A DNA stretch of 64,000 nt from Rhizoclosmatium globosum (GCA_002104985.1 MCGO01000007.1:62001-126000); one strand, 5' to 3'; numbered from the stretch's first letter, positions 24,401-36,199 are shown. A program made the numbers and translations. The notes: a model not told the origin generated them from the sequence alone.

Positions 24401-25440
24401 GACGTTCATGGCATTACTCTGTAAAGAAGTTCTACTTGAAACTACAATCTTGTATATTTATTCCTCCTCGCCACATTGATGTATTTCGTGTACCGAAACG
24501 AGTTGAATCCAAAATGTAGTCCTGTAAATTTAAAGACGCTGCGATTAAGGTTTCTACATTCGGTTGTGGGTAATCAGTGCAGGCTTTGAATATCAATGCT
24601 TCTGTCAGTTAGTGTGGAAAGTTCAGTACTCTTGACGTCAATGACTTCTTTTGTAAACAAAATTTACTTATCTTTAAACTGAGGACTGCGTGGTCATTGA
24701 AAAGGTGCACCCTGAACACAAAAGCACATATTTAGTGTTGTCGTCAAACTAAATTTGAATTTCTTCAAGTAGAAATCAAAATCAAAAGTCACAACTCGGA
24801 AAGTTTGTGATAAGATTGTCGCTCACAATGTTGGCTTTCTTTGGAAGCGCTGGCTGTTGTCTCGTCATATGTGAGCGATGGCGAGGCGGCAGCGGCGATT
24901 CGTAGGTTTCAATCCTTCAATCTATCTGAAGTGTTCTCGGCATTGATTGCACGCATTCATAGGCTTGTTCAACAACGCGGAATACCACGGTCGTCGCTTA
25001 GAGGTTGTTCCTTTTGAAACAGTCTCGGTATGTTGTTGTTTGAATTTGGCTCTTCATTCTGTTGCATCTGACGAATAACTAGCCGCCTCCCCCTGCCCTT
25101 CTAGCTTCCAATTCGTCTTCCTTCACTTCCTCGTTCTCCTCGTCTGCCGCCCCTGCTGTTGCCGGCACTCTCTCGGGCCCCTCCAACACCAGCACCCAAC
25201 CCCCGCAAGTGAGTTTGGTTGGGCAGATTATCCAACAGTCACTTACTATTGTTTTATTAGCTCATGACTTCGGACGACGTCGAAGCGTTGCGTTCTGTCT
25301 AGGGTCTCTATCCATGTTCAAGGTGTCCGATTGGCGCACATGGAGACTTTTGTCCGAAGGCTGTCCAGCTCAAACGCGCAACTTAGAGTGGGTTCCATCG
25401 TTCATCAAATATCAATAGATGTAAACTCTTTATTCTAGGC
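20640..25440 (+). repeat. Tandem duplication of a 2.3-2.5 kb segment of the RRM/Gln-rich gene
   Basis: The segment from about 20640 to 23150 recurs as about 23150 to 25440. Matching landmarks are the exon end AACCCA/GTGAGTTTCG (20666 and 23206), the exon start after ..CAACAG (20721 and 23260), the tail stop CAGCCATAACGATGAT (21463 and 23970), a 3' flank with GGTGCACCCTGAA (22361 and 24704), and the following gene start with TTTCTTTGGAAGCG (22495 and 24835). Introns and flanks are copied too, so this is a DNA-level tandem duplication. Divergence is moderate, with several small indels. Confidence 0.85.
22486..23978 (+). pseudogene. Second copy of the RRM/Gln-rich gene, probably decaying
   Basis: Recognisable pieces appear in order. 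There is a start ATG in a TTCTTTGGAAGCG context and the end of an RRM (EYNGRRLEVVP at about 22638). A Pro/Ser exon follows (FTSSSSFPSAAPAVAGTVSG, 22744-22862), then an exon LMTSDDVEALRSVSGSM (22921 on). Exons equivalent to exons 7-9 of the first gene come last (PLPNP; DVHYMPPHKYRQIDSVRIKN; ELLRASRKPLSGIRTLFSS). In the last exon the reading frame hits TGA near 23496, where the first gene has CAACGAATG, and another frame is needed downstream. Gln codons are also lost by substitution. It may be a pseudogene, or expressed in truncated form. Confidence 0.6.
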
Positions 25441-26259
25441 GCAGTTACGGGCAGCCGGGATCACTGGGCTTGGGGTACGGGCGATTTGCTGCAATTCGTA
25501 CGCTCCTTTCACGAACACTTTCTCTTATTCCCGTACACTAACGCGGTACTCAAGGCGCCCTCAATGGAACCACCTTCAACGGACGTGTTTTGATTGTTCG
25601 ACAAGATGTGGAGGAGGATGGGTGGGCTGACGAGGTACGGTTATCCAGTGCTGTGAGTTTCCACAAATCCCATATCACCCAATTGTAACATACATATCAT
25701 ATCCTCAGCCCGCAACAGCTAATTCCTCTGGGCCCTCAAACACCCAACCGCAACCGCAAGTGAGCTTATTCTGTCATAATATTCAACAGCTACTTACATC
25801 CTCCCTTGTTTAGTTGCTCACCCCTGAGGACGCGGAGCTCTTCAACTGCTTCAGCACCAGCAGCAGGAGCAACTGGAGGAGAATAGGATTGTAAGGTTGG
25901 CATGACAAGGAAGAAACCGCGTTGGCTTTCAGGTCAATCAAAGACGCGGAAGCTCTTCGCACAATCCCAGGCTTGCAACAACAAATTCGTGTTCAACAAG
26001 GCCAATTAGCGCGCTTCGAAGCGTCTGTCCTCCGGCTGGAGCAAGCCAATGCCCAGTTAACAGTATGTGCATTGTCATGTCTACAATGTTCAGACTCTCT
26101 GGTCAACTACAACGTCGGCAGTGGCAACAACAACACGACCAAGAACAACAGCAGGGACGAGAGGAACATCAGCAACAACTTCTACATCGACAACAATTTC
26201 AACAGCAACAGCAACTAGTACTACAACTACTACAACAACAACGTTCAAGAAGAAGATGA
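24828..26259 (+). pseudogene. Third copy of the RRM/Gln-rich gene, partial and broken
   Basis: An ATG at 24828 starts MLAFFGS. RRM-end strings are present twice: EYHGRRLEVVPFET (about 24980) and ALNGTTFNGRVLIVRQD (about 25560), the latter like the final strand of Gbp2/hnRNP-M-type RRMs. The Pro/Ser exon (SSSFTSSFSSSAAPAVAGTL, 25084-25206) is followed by LMTSDDVEALRSV and an in-frame TAG near 25300, where the second copy reads through. A second acidic exon LLTPEDAELF (25814 on) needs a frame change to continue as QHQQQEQLEENRI. A Gln-rich stretch ends at 26259. Parts of the gene must be non-functional unless spliced differently. Confidence 0.5.
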
Positions 26260-26640
26260 TGGGGGATCATTTGAGGGTGAAAAGGCAAAAATTGTATGGG
26301 TGGGTTGGGATCAGGGAACGGAATGGGTTGAAATAAAAGCGACCTTCACGTATTGGTCATACTCAGACTCTGATGGCGGAAGTATCATTGATAATTCATT
26401 AGAACTGAATGAAAAGGATTATGATCCATACGTATGCAGATGGACTAAGAATGGTTTCTTTGGAGGGAGAGTTTGCGTTCGTTCCAGGCAGTAAAGTATG
26501 ATACAGTGTCTGTCTTGTAGGTACACGTCTCAAATAAAGGCATCGCTGTGGTTTATTTAGTTAGACAGGATGGCCTGATTTCGAGAAAATCGAACACGCC
26601 AAACCAACGCCCAAACCACAAAACAGCAAATTGGGCATCC

Positions 26641-29600
26641 ATGTTAACAACGGACCAGGCATCAACGAATAGCTCCAACCAGCAAAACCAGCAAAGCATC
26701 TGGTCTGGTTTCCACAAGAAAGCTCTTCGCGAGCGCCAGAACCAGCTTCGCCTAGTGTATCCAACCCTGTTTCCATCAAGTGCATCGAGCCAGCTCAGGG
26801 CCAGTGGCGACTCGGAGGTCGACCTGACAAAGATCATGTCAACTGTTTCTCTGGCTGGCTTGAATGTCGATGTGCAGGACCAGGAGTTTCCCGTGACAGG
26901 TTTGGACGAGAAAGTTGCCGATAACATGATCGAGTATGTTCCTGTATCTTGCTTTCCCCCTCCCTTTATTAATATTAAAACACTACGTATGTTTCCGTGT
27001 CGTGCAGGAACTGTATCGGAACAATGGGTCTTCCAGTCGGCCTGGCCCTCAACTTTGTCATCAACGGAAAACCTACTGTCATCCCAATGGTCGTTGAAGA
27101 ACCTTCCGTCGTTGCCGCTGTCTCTGGCGCTGCAAAGACAATCTGTTGTCCAGGCTCCACCGGTTTTGTCGCTTCAACTTCCCCGCGGAACATCACATAC
27201 GCCCAGGTCTCAATTCTTGACGTTCCAGACGTGCTTGCTGCTGCAGATCACATCAGAGGTCGTAAGCAGGAACTTATTGATTTGGCGAATTCGTTGGTCC
27301 CGAATATGCTTGCGCGTGGTGGTGGTGTTGTGGACGTTACTGTGAGAACGCCGTTGCGAAAGCCTGCTACTGAAAGGAAACGGAAGGAGAGAGAAGTCGT
27401 GCTTGTTGGTGGACGGGCGTGTGATGAGAGGTGGTTGGTTGTGCATTTGCATCTGGATGTGTGTGATGCTATGGGTGCGAATGCAGCTTCTACGGTTAGT
27501 GAAGGTGTTGCACCGTTTTTGGCGGAGTGGGTGAAGGGACGTATCGGAATTCGGATTGTGAGTAACTTGGCGACAGAGAGAATGGTGCGCGCCAGTTTCA
27601 GAATGCCGTTGAAGGCGTTGAAGTACAAGAACTTTACTGGGCGTCAGGTTGCGACTAGAATGTTGGAGAGCTTGGAGTGGGCACAGGACGATCCATTCAG
27701 ATCTACTACTCACAATAAGGGTATAATGAACGGTATTGATGCTGTTGCTGTTGCTACTGGACAAGATTGGCGTGCAATTGAAGCTGCTGCTCATGCTTGG
27801 GCTTCCGGATGCGGCGCTTTTGACGAAGGAAAGCCAGAAAAGTACACATCCTTGACCAACTACTGGGTTGAAGGAGAGCCTGGTTTGGTTGTGAACGACG
27901 GCGAATCTGAAGAAGGACTCTTCTTTTGCGGTGAAATCGAAATGCCAATGAGCGTGGGTACTAAGGGAGGAGTCTTAAAGACGAACCCAGTTTACCAATA
28001 CCTTTTGGGTATTATGGGACACCCTGACTCTAAGGAGCTGGCCATGGTGAGTTTTCTTTCCGTATATAGCTGAAAATTGACTTGTATGTGAATAGGGAAT
28101 GGCTGCGATCGGTCTTGCACAGAATTTTGCTGCAATGAGAGCACTCTCTACTGAAGGTATTCAGCGTGGTCACATGAGCTTGCACGCCAGAAACATTGCT
28201 ATCGCTGCTGGGGCTCCTGCACATGCAATCAATGAGTGTGTTGCTTACATGGTCGAATGCAACCGGGTCAGTGTCACTGTTGCCAATGAATACTTGGCTG
28301 CTCACGAAATTCACACTACTCTTATTTCGCAAGAGCCGTTGGCCGATCCTAAGCACCCACCAAAGGCGCCATCCACCTTCTATATTGAGGCTACTCTTCC
28401 ATCTGCCGGTGTTACGGAACCATTGACACTCAACATTGCTTTTGAAACATTGGTTGACAAACCAGTTCACTTGCTCATGAACTCTGCCACTCCAGCCAGC
28501 GATCTTTCAAAGAAGCTCTTCAACCCACGTTTTGATTTCTCTTGGATCACATCGACACTGAGTCTTTTGGATCAAATCGAATTGAGTACTATTCATCCAG
28601 CTCGTAGCAACCGTTTGCTTGTCAAGAAACTCAAGCTGTTGAGTGTTTTGATGAACATGTTGTTGAGAAGTATGGTCGCTCAATGGCCATCAGAGACTCG
28701 TCGCCTTGTTGACAAGATTGTCAGACTCGCAGTCAAGAGTGGCAAGGTTGATCCATCCATCAGCCGCGCTGCTCGTTCTATCTCTATAAGCGCTACATCT
28801 CGCCCAGCAACTGCGAACGACTCTACTCTCCAAGTTGGTCGCCCTCTTTTGCTCGCATTGTGGCAAGTCTTTGAACTCCGCGTCCTTCAGTGGGTCGGTC
28901 ACGAGCCATTAGCCCACTTGCTTCTTGAAACCCAACTTGAAATCCTCCAGTCCCTTACCGAAGCCGGCGAAATTCGCGCAAACAACCACAGCCCATTGCG
29001 TCAAGTCACCTCAGCAGAAGAATCCGGCAGCGACGATGAGCCGTTGATGTTGAAGGGTGAAAACAAGAAACCTCAAATGCCGTTGACTGCTGATCAGACG
29101 TTGCGGACTTTGTATGCTTTAATTGAGAAGCAGAGCAAGCGGTTCCAAACAGCACAGTTCCTGCTTTGTGACACTTCAAGCCACGACCCGAACTTGTTGC
29201 CTGCTCCTCGACTGAGATTGCTGAAATCTATTGGAGACTTGATGGCGTGGGAGCAAATGTGCGCGCATGATATTTGTGCCAGTAGATTAGGAAGAGATTT
29301 GGCTGCCGCGTTGGTTTCGTTCAATGGCGACGTTTCTATCGGCGAAGATGCAGAGTTGGAACATGTGACGAAAGACGGAAACGGATTCGTATTCTGGTTA
29401 ACTGCGACCTTGACGGAGGAAGGCGTGAAATCCAAGTTGGCTGATTCTATGGAATCGAAAGGTGTTGACGCTGCTGTGATTGCTTGGGTGAAAGGGCAGA
29501 AGGGAGGCGATGTTCCAAGCAAAAAACAGGTGTTGGAGTCTGTGTTGGCTCTGGATCTGCATGAACTCTTGCGGGATCAAATCTTTGAGTTTGTGAAAGT

Positions 29601-29739
29601 ATCAAGTAAGGAGGAAGCTGTTGTCAAGTTGATCCAAGAAGAGAGTTTGGAAATTTTCCACAAGGACACGCTATTGGGGATTTCTAACCTCTACCGTCAA
29701 TACTATGGTGTCGAGCAGTTCTTTGTTGTGGCTGCTTGA
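26641..29739 (+). CDS. Class II (bacterial-type) HMG-CoA reductase with long C-terminal extension
   Basis: Three exons (26641-26933, 27008-28046, 28096-29739) sum to 2976 nt (991 residues). The reductase core (about residues 20-515) follows class II enzymes: [12 protein letters not shown] at the N-terminus, [33 protein letters not shown], the cofactor-site string [33 protein letters not shown] and [15 protein letters not shown]. The catalytic set is complete (Glu98, Lys335, Asp351, His470). No sterol-sensing or other membrane segments precede the core, unlike typical fungal class I enzymes. Residues about 520-991 form a mostly helical extension with no domain I recognise. The enzyme should interconvert HMG-CoA and mevalonate in the cytosol. 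An upstream in-frame ATG at 26548 is possible; 26641 fits the family N-terminus better. Confidence 0.9.
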
Positions 29740-30875
29740 AGAAAATTCATTTTTGGGCCTGTCGTTTTTTTATTTTGACTGTGTTTAAGAACCTAGATGT
29801 GGAATATACTCCGTAAAGTAACTTTAATATCATTCCGACAAAAATGGACTTCTTGAAGCCTTTACATATGAGACTCCAACACCAATAGCAACAACGGGGC
29901 GGGCAGTGGGGTTGAAATAAACACTGTTCTAAAAGGTAACATCATTATATTAATTACAATCAAAAAAGATAACATTTGGGGGTGAGATTTGGTTCGGACA
30001 ATTTTGTTGTTGACGTGGAGGAACTTCAAATCAAAATTTGGAGCTGTTACTATTTATTATTTGAGTTAGAATATTCTAACACGTGAAACCCTGAAATGCT
30101 TTCGATATTTTTTCTTGACTGATGGTAAGCTTGAGAAATATATTCAAGGACGATATCAAAACCAAAACTTTGAAAGAACTTATTACAGTGGCTCTCAATG
30201 CCACATCAATTGAGTAGCAGGATATTCCGCTGGTGGAATGAGGTCTTCCCCAGGCCGAACTTGCAATGTGAATACTGTTGCTGAAATTGCTCTTTTCATC
30301 TAACGGCTTTCAGCAATGATGTCAAAGAGCTTCACTGCTTCGGGACCATGTGTTTAATATCCGCGAGGAACCAGATCATGAGCGAACCCGGTACCGAACC
30401 CAGCACCTCATGACGGAAGCAAGGTTGAGAAGCGGTTAGGGGTAACGGTCAGTGTTTTCTCGCTCCCATAGTCTTCAATGTTGTTAATCAATATTTTTAC
30501 TGTAGGAGCGTTTGGATAGTCTCGGCATTCTAAGAGTCAACGCCACAAAATAATCCAAGAACAGCAAGACATCAGAGGTTTGCAGCTCCGCCGGTAGCAA
30601 CAACAACTGAATGCAGAACGAATCGAATTAGTTTATATTGTTTTCTTCAACAACAACATCAGGATCATCGTGGAATCTAGGATGAAGGGGATAATTTGTT
30701 CAACAATTATACTTATAAAGATGAAAAAGAGAAAGAAAGTGTGGCTATCAGATCTGAAAGCATCTCGGAAAGAAGGAAGTAGGAAGAGTGGATTCCGATT
30801 GATTCCGAGTGAATCACCCGTTCCTGTTGTTATCAGCGTGTTTCCAGATCTCCACTGATAAGACAAAAAAAGAGA
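29740..30875. other. Intergenic region between HMG-CoA reductase and LYS2
   Basis: About 1.1 kb. Its centre (30194-30610) holds minus-strand remnants described separately. The part after 30640 is AT-rich and leads into the LYS2 5' region. Nothing else is supportable. Confidence 0.35.
30194..30610 (-). pseudogene. Possible gene remnant, minus strand
   Basis: Minus-strand open pieces lie close together in different frames: VVATGGAANL (about 30605), EVLGSVPGSLMIWFLAD (about 30415), GPEAVKLFDIIAESR ending in a stop (about 30350), and RAISATVFTLQVRPGEDLIP continuing to PATQLMWH and a stop (30300-30205). They read like exons of a degraded metabolic enzyme, but I cannot identify the family. A start codon and coherent splice sites are missing. 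Confidence 0.25.
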
Positions 30876-33800
30876 ATGGAAGCACTCCTCGCGCGCAACG
30901 CCAGGCGCCTCGCAGGACAGAGCGACCTCGTTCTTCCATCCGACTACCCACGTGCAATTCCAGCGCAGTTTGTTGAGTCATCGACGACGAGAGAAGTTGG
31001 CGAGGCGACGTCGGTGTCGTTGTTGCGACTTGCGCTGTCTTCGTCTTCTTCTTCTACTTCGACAACAACAACAACAACAACTCACTCGCCGTTCAATGTT
31101 CTTCTCGCCGCTTTTGTTGTTCTGCTGCGACGCCACGCCGGCGAAGAAGACGTGTGCGTGGGCTCGTCAAGTGCCTCGTCGAATGTGCTTGTTGTGCGGT
31201 GAGTGTGTGTGTGTGTTTTATGAAAAGGATCTCGCTCTAATAACTATCGCCGAAACACTGAAGGTGCCGCGTCGACAATGATGCCCCCTTCGCTCACATC
31301 CTTGATGGCGTCGCTCAGGCTACAAAGGAGGCTCAGGACTCGGAAGTCCCCTTCCAGGCTCTCCTCGACTACATGTTCCCTCAAGCACCTTCACCTAAAG
31401 GAACTGATGCGCCAGGACCAGAGACGGAGTTGCAGCAGAATCCTTCCTTGTTTAAGGTATATGATTCGATGAGTCATTGGTTGAGGCTCTAGAGATAAGA
31501 ACTGATTGGCAGAGAGGAATTGATGAAGAGAGAGATAGAGAGAGGGAGGGAAAGAGACAGAGCAAAGTAAAACTTGAGGGTGGAAGTTGACTTGCTGGAC
31601 CTTCGGTGGAGTGGAGAGGCACTTGAGTAGATAAAGTTGGAGAATGGGTGACCTTGATTAGTAGTTGAATCGAGAAAAAGAGTGAGATAATGAGATATTT
31701 CATTGCAATCAGTGGACAGTGAAGGCCGGTGGAAGTTAAAGATGTCGCCTGAGCTCTGAATCGAGCAGGGAAAGGTTTAGGGCCACTCACGTTCGATACC
31801 AAGCAAAGTGAGAATGAAGTATGAAAGATGTTGGTTAGTTGGAAATAGAGTCGACGACTGAAGCGAGTTCCAAGTGTCAGTGAAAAGCCTGAATGGCAAA
31901 CAACCTCCATTCTATACCCTAACATTCCCCACCCTCCCTCCGACTTAAACAATCTGAATTAAACTTCTTATTCTACACAGGTCCGCTTTTTCAACTTAAC
32001 AGACACAACCCCAGAAACCCTCTCAACAGTCTCCTCCTCATCCTCCGCCTGCGACCTAACAGTCCTCATTTCCCAATCCCCAACCCTCCGTCGAATCCTC
32101 CCCCTCGAAATCAAAATCCTCTACAACTCAATCCTCTTTTCTTCCGCCCGTATCGCTGACCTTCTCGACCAACTTGAGTCGCTGATTGTTCAAGCGGCTG
32201 CGCACCCGGCCAAGAAGGTTGGGGAGCTGAGTTTGTTGACGCAGGCGCAGAAGGAGCGGTTGCCCGATCCGACGGCGGATTTGAAGTGGGATGGGTTTGA
32301 AGGGGCGATTACGGATGTGTTGGAGAAGAGGGCTGTGGAGGTTCCGGAGCGGGTTTGTGTTGTTGAGTCGTTGTTGGGTGGAGATGGGTGAGTTTGTGTT
32401 TTTTGGTTAGCCCTTGTCCTGACTTTTGTGGCTGATTGTTGGTTTTGATTCCGATGAATAGTGCAACAAGCACGGAAAGGTCTTTTACGTACAAGCAAAT
32501 CAATGAGGCTGCTAATGTTGTCGCTCATGCTTTGATTAAGGGTGGGATTCAGAGAGAGGACGTGGTTGTCTTGTACTCTTACCGTGGAGTTGACTTGGTG
32601 GTTGCTGTTATGGGTGTACTCAAGAGTGGAGCCACATTCAGTGTTATTGGTACGAGTTTTTCTCCTTCAAAGCTGTCAACTAACTCTTATGCTTAAATAG
32701 ACCCAGCGTACCCTCCTCCAAGACAGATTGTGTACCTGCAAGTCGCCCAACCTCGAGGTTTGGTGGTCTTGAAGAAGGCTGGTGTCTTGGACGAACAAGT
32801 TCGTGCCTATGTCTCCAACGAGCTCGAAATCAAGGTCGAGATTCCTTCTCTTGAAATTCAGGCTGATGGATCATTGACTGGAGGAGCGGTTGCTTCTGGC
32901 GACGCCTTGGATGCCGTTCAGTCGCTCAGGACTGTCCACCCTGGTGTTATCTTGGGTCCAGACAGTATCGGAACTCTTTCATTTACCTCTGGATCTACGG
33001 GTATTCCCAAGGGTGTACGCGGACGTCATTTCTCGTTGACTCATTTCTACCCATGGATGCGCAAGGAGTTTAACATGTCTGAAGCTGAGCGGTTCACTAT
33101 GTTGAGTGGAATTGCACACGACCCTATTCAGCGCGATATCTTCACACCCATCTTCCTCGGTGCTCAGTTGCATATCCCTACCAGCGCGGATATCGCTACT
33201 CCAGGTCAGCTCGCTTCGTGGATGTCTTCTCACGGAATTACTGTGACTCACTTGACTCCAGCCATGGGACAGTTGCTATCCGCGAACGCCACGACATCCA
33301 TTCCAACACTTCGCAACGCCTTCTTTGTTGGAGATATCTTGACCAAGCGTGATGTGTCTCGTTTGCAGTTCCTTGCCTCAAACTGTACAATCATCAATAT
33401 GTACGGAACAACCGAAACCCAGCGTGCTGTATCATACCTCCCCATCCCACCACCCTCAGTAAACCCTTCCTTCCTCTCCCTCCAAAAAGACATCATGCCC
33501 GCCGGAAAGGGTATGCAAAACGTCCAACTCCTCGTCATCAACGCCCACGGCCTCCTCTGCGGTGTCGGTGAAGTCGGAGAAATCCACGTCCGAAGTGGTG
33601 GTCTCGCCGAAGGATACCTCAAACTCGACGACGTGACTGCATCCAAGTTCCTCACAAACCCTTCAACGACCTCTCCAAGCGAGTCGACAAACCCCTCGAG
33701 TACTACCACGGCGCGCGCGACCGCATGTACAAGACGGGAGACTTGGGTCGGTACAGACCAGACGGAAGCGTCGAGTGCACAGGCCGAGCCGACGATCAAG

Positions 33801-35791
33801 TCAAGATCCGCGGCTTCCGTATCGAGCTCGGTGAAATCGACACACACCTGTCTCAACACCCTGGCGTCCGTGAAAACGTTACACTCGTGCGTCGTGATAA
33901 ATTTGAGGAACCTACACTTGTCTCGTACTTTGTACCCCTCGGCGCTGACTTTGACGGAATGGACCTCCGCGCGCTTGTGAAGGAGATTCGCGAGTATTTG
34001 AAGTTGAAGCTTCCTGCATACGCTGTTCCAACTGTTATCGCACCGATCCGAAGAATGCCGTTGACACCAAACGGAAAGATTGATAAGAACGTGTTACCGT
34101 TCCCAGACACTGCAGCGTTATTTGGAAACGCTCCCGTAGCTACTGTTGACGCTTCTGAGTTGACTCCAGTGCAAGCTTCTATCCGGTCTGTCTGGGCCAC
34201 GTTGTTGAACGTCAAGGAGGATACTATTTCTCTAAGTGACAACTTCTTTGATTTGGGTGGACACTCAATTTTGGCGACGCGGTTGGTGTTTAGCTTGAGA
34301 AAGGCGCTTGCGATTGAGATTCCTATGGGTGTTGTGTATTCTGATCCCACGATTGAGTTGATGGCGGGTGCTGTTGAGGCATTGCGGAACTCGGATTTGA
34401 ATATCGAGCAGCAGAAAGGACGTCAGAGGGCTGTGAGTAGTTCTTCTGAAGACGCTGGAGAGGATATCTTCCCGTATGCTGAGGATTTGGAGGTTGTTGA
34501 TGATGATGTGAATGTGACTGCTCTCGGTCGTTCCTTTGAGTTCAAGGAGTTGACTGCGTTAGGCCGTCCGGCTGTTTTCTTCTTGACAGGTGCCACTGGG
34601 TTCCTTGGTGTGTTTGTCCTCAACTCGCTGTTGAAGCGGTTCCCTGGCTGTAAAGTCGTTTGTCTCGTTCGTGCCAGAGACGCTGCTACCGGATGGAAGC
34701 GGTTAAAGGAGAACGGAGAGAGGCATTTGGTTTACTCTGCGGACTGGGAAGGTCGTGTTTCGGCTGAGATTGGAGATTTGGGTGAAGACCAGTTGGGTAT
34801 CAGTGCGGATCGATGGGCTCAGCTTTGTGAGGAGGTTGATGTTGTTGTGCATAATGGTGCTTTGGTTCATTGGGTGTACCCTTACCATAAGCTTCGTGCT
34901 GCGAATGTTATGGGAACTCATTGGGCGTTGAGGTTGGCGACTACTGGACGGTTGAAGGCTTTCCACCTTGTTTCGTCGACGAGTGTTTTGGACACGAATT
35001 ACTACATTCGGAGGTATTTGAATGCTGGTGAGGCTGTGCCTGAAAGCGATGACTTGGAAGGGGCTCGTAAGGGTCTTCGATCTGGGTATGGTCAGACCAA
35101 GTGGGTTGCCGAGAAGCTTGTTATGAGAGCGCGGGAGCGTGGTGTTCCAGCTACAATTATTCGTCCGGGTTATATCGTCGGAGACTCTCAAACCGGTGTC
35201 AACAACACCGACGATTTCATCTGGCGTCTTGTCAAGGGATGTATCCAGTTGGGTCAAGTCCCCAGCATTTCTAACATTGTCAACATGTGTTCCGTGGATT
35301 ACGTTGCGGATGCAGTTGCTGAAGTTGCTTCCAAGGAGGAGTCTCTCTCACTTGGAGTATTCCATATCTGGAACAAGCACCACTACCGATTCGACGACTT
35401 GTTTGCTCAAATCAAGGCTCACGGATACAATGTCCAACTAACGGATTATATTACATGGAGAACTTCGTTGATGGATTTGACACTTACGCCCATTATTGAT
35501 GCCGAGAAGGAAAAAGATCCACACGCTCTTTTCCCACTGCTTCACTTTGTGTTGGATGATTTACCGACAAGTACGCGATCGCCTGAACTCGATGAAAGCA
35601 ATACTGTCAAGATATGCGTTGGGTCCAAGGTTGTTTGTCCAGACATGCGTGACGTGATGAGTTTGTACTTTGGGTATTTGAGGGAGATTGGGTTCTTGGA
35701 TGCACCTGTTGGTGGGGATGTTGAGATGAGACGGCTGGCTGTTTGGGAGAGCTTGAAGGGGTTGGAGGCTGTTAAGAGAACTGGACAGTGA
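30876..35791 (+). CDS. LYS2: Alpha-aminoadipate reductase (LYS2), interrupted by a 1-nt frame disruption
   Basis: Five exons (30876-31198, 31264-31456, 31981-32387, 32462-32649, 32701-35791) sum to 4202 nt, one base short of 1401 codons. The frame breaks at about 33658-33662 inside the adenylation domain. Before it the protein reads [17 protein letters not shown]; after it, [20 protein letters not shown] then [14 protein letters not shown]. One missing C in the AACCC run restores a 1400-residue protein. Domains in order: condensation-like N-terminus, adenylation ([25 protein letters not shown]), carrier domain with the phosphopantetheine serine ([10 protein letters not shown]), and NADPH thioester reductase ([31 protein letters not shown]). 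The product reduces alpha-aminoadipate to the semialdehyde for lysine and needs activation by a phosphopantetheinyl transferase. Intron 2 is long (524 nt) and GA-rich. Confidence 0.93.
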
Positions 35792-35899
35792 ATTTTTGGT
35801 CATATTTCTTTTTTTGTGGGGGTGTCAGTAATAGAAATACTGCAAAGGCTTACTATCTTAGCTTTTAATGAAGTTTCTACCATCTTTTCAGGTTCAATG

Positions 35900-36199
35900 C
35901 AGGATACTTGAATTCAAGAGTTGCCTTAAGCTTCTTCATCATTTGAAGACACTGTTGGAAGTTCTTCCAAACATGAAATTCAAAAACTACAAACCAATGG
36001 CCAAAAGGCCAGCGTTCCATCCTTTGATTTTCACCAACCCAAACCCCAAGGACCTCCCTTGGTCACTTCCAGGTACGAGACAGTTTTCTACTTCCCCTGC
36101 CTTTGACAGTAGAGCAAGCAATTCTTGTGAGTCCATACTTTCTGGCAGGCCACCCACATATAACTGGCATGACTTGTATCCCTCAGACGTTGCCTCCAC
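35900..36199 (-). pseudogene. RRM-domain fragment, minus strand
   Basis: On the minus strand the frame reads CQLYVGGLPESMDSQELL (RNP2 is LYVGGL), then LLSKAGEVENCLVPG and RSLGFGL. A GT..AG intron could join this to FLNF, giving an RNP1-like GFGLFLNF. The frame ends soon after, there is no ATG at the start of the open stretch, and the second half of the RRM is missing. It is probably a gene relic or a very short gene with an unseen first exon. It lies tail-to-tail with LYS2. Confidence 0.45.

Noticed and set aside
27210..27794. A 194-codon minus-strand frame
   Set aside because: It is fully antisense to the HMG-CoA reductase core, which has all catalytic motifs.
30370..30420. tRNA gene, because of a GGTTCGGTACC string on the minus strand
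   Set aside because: The string only partly fits a B box; no A box or cloverleaf could be drawn around it.
33248..33859. A 203-codon minus-strand frame
   Set aside because: It is antisense to the LYS2 adenylation domain and has no features of its own.
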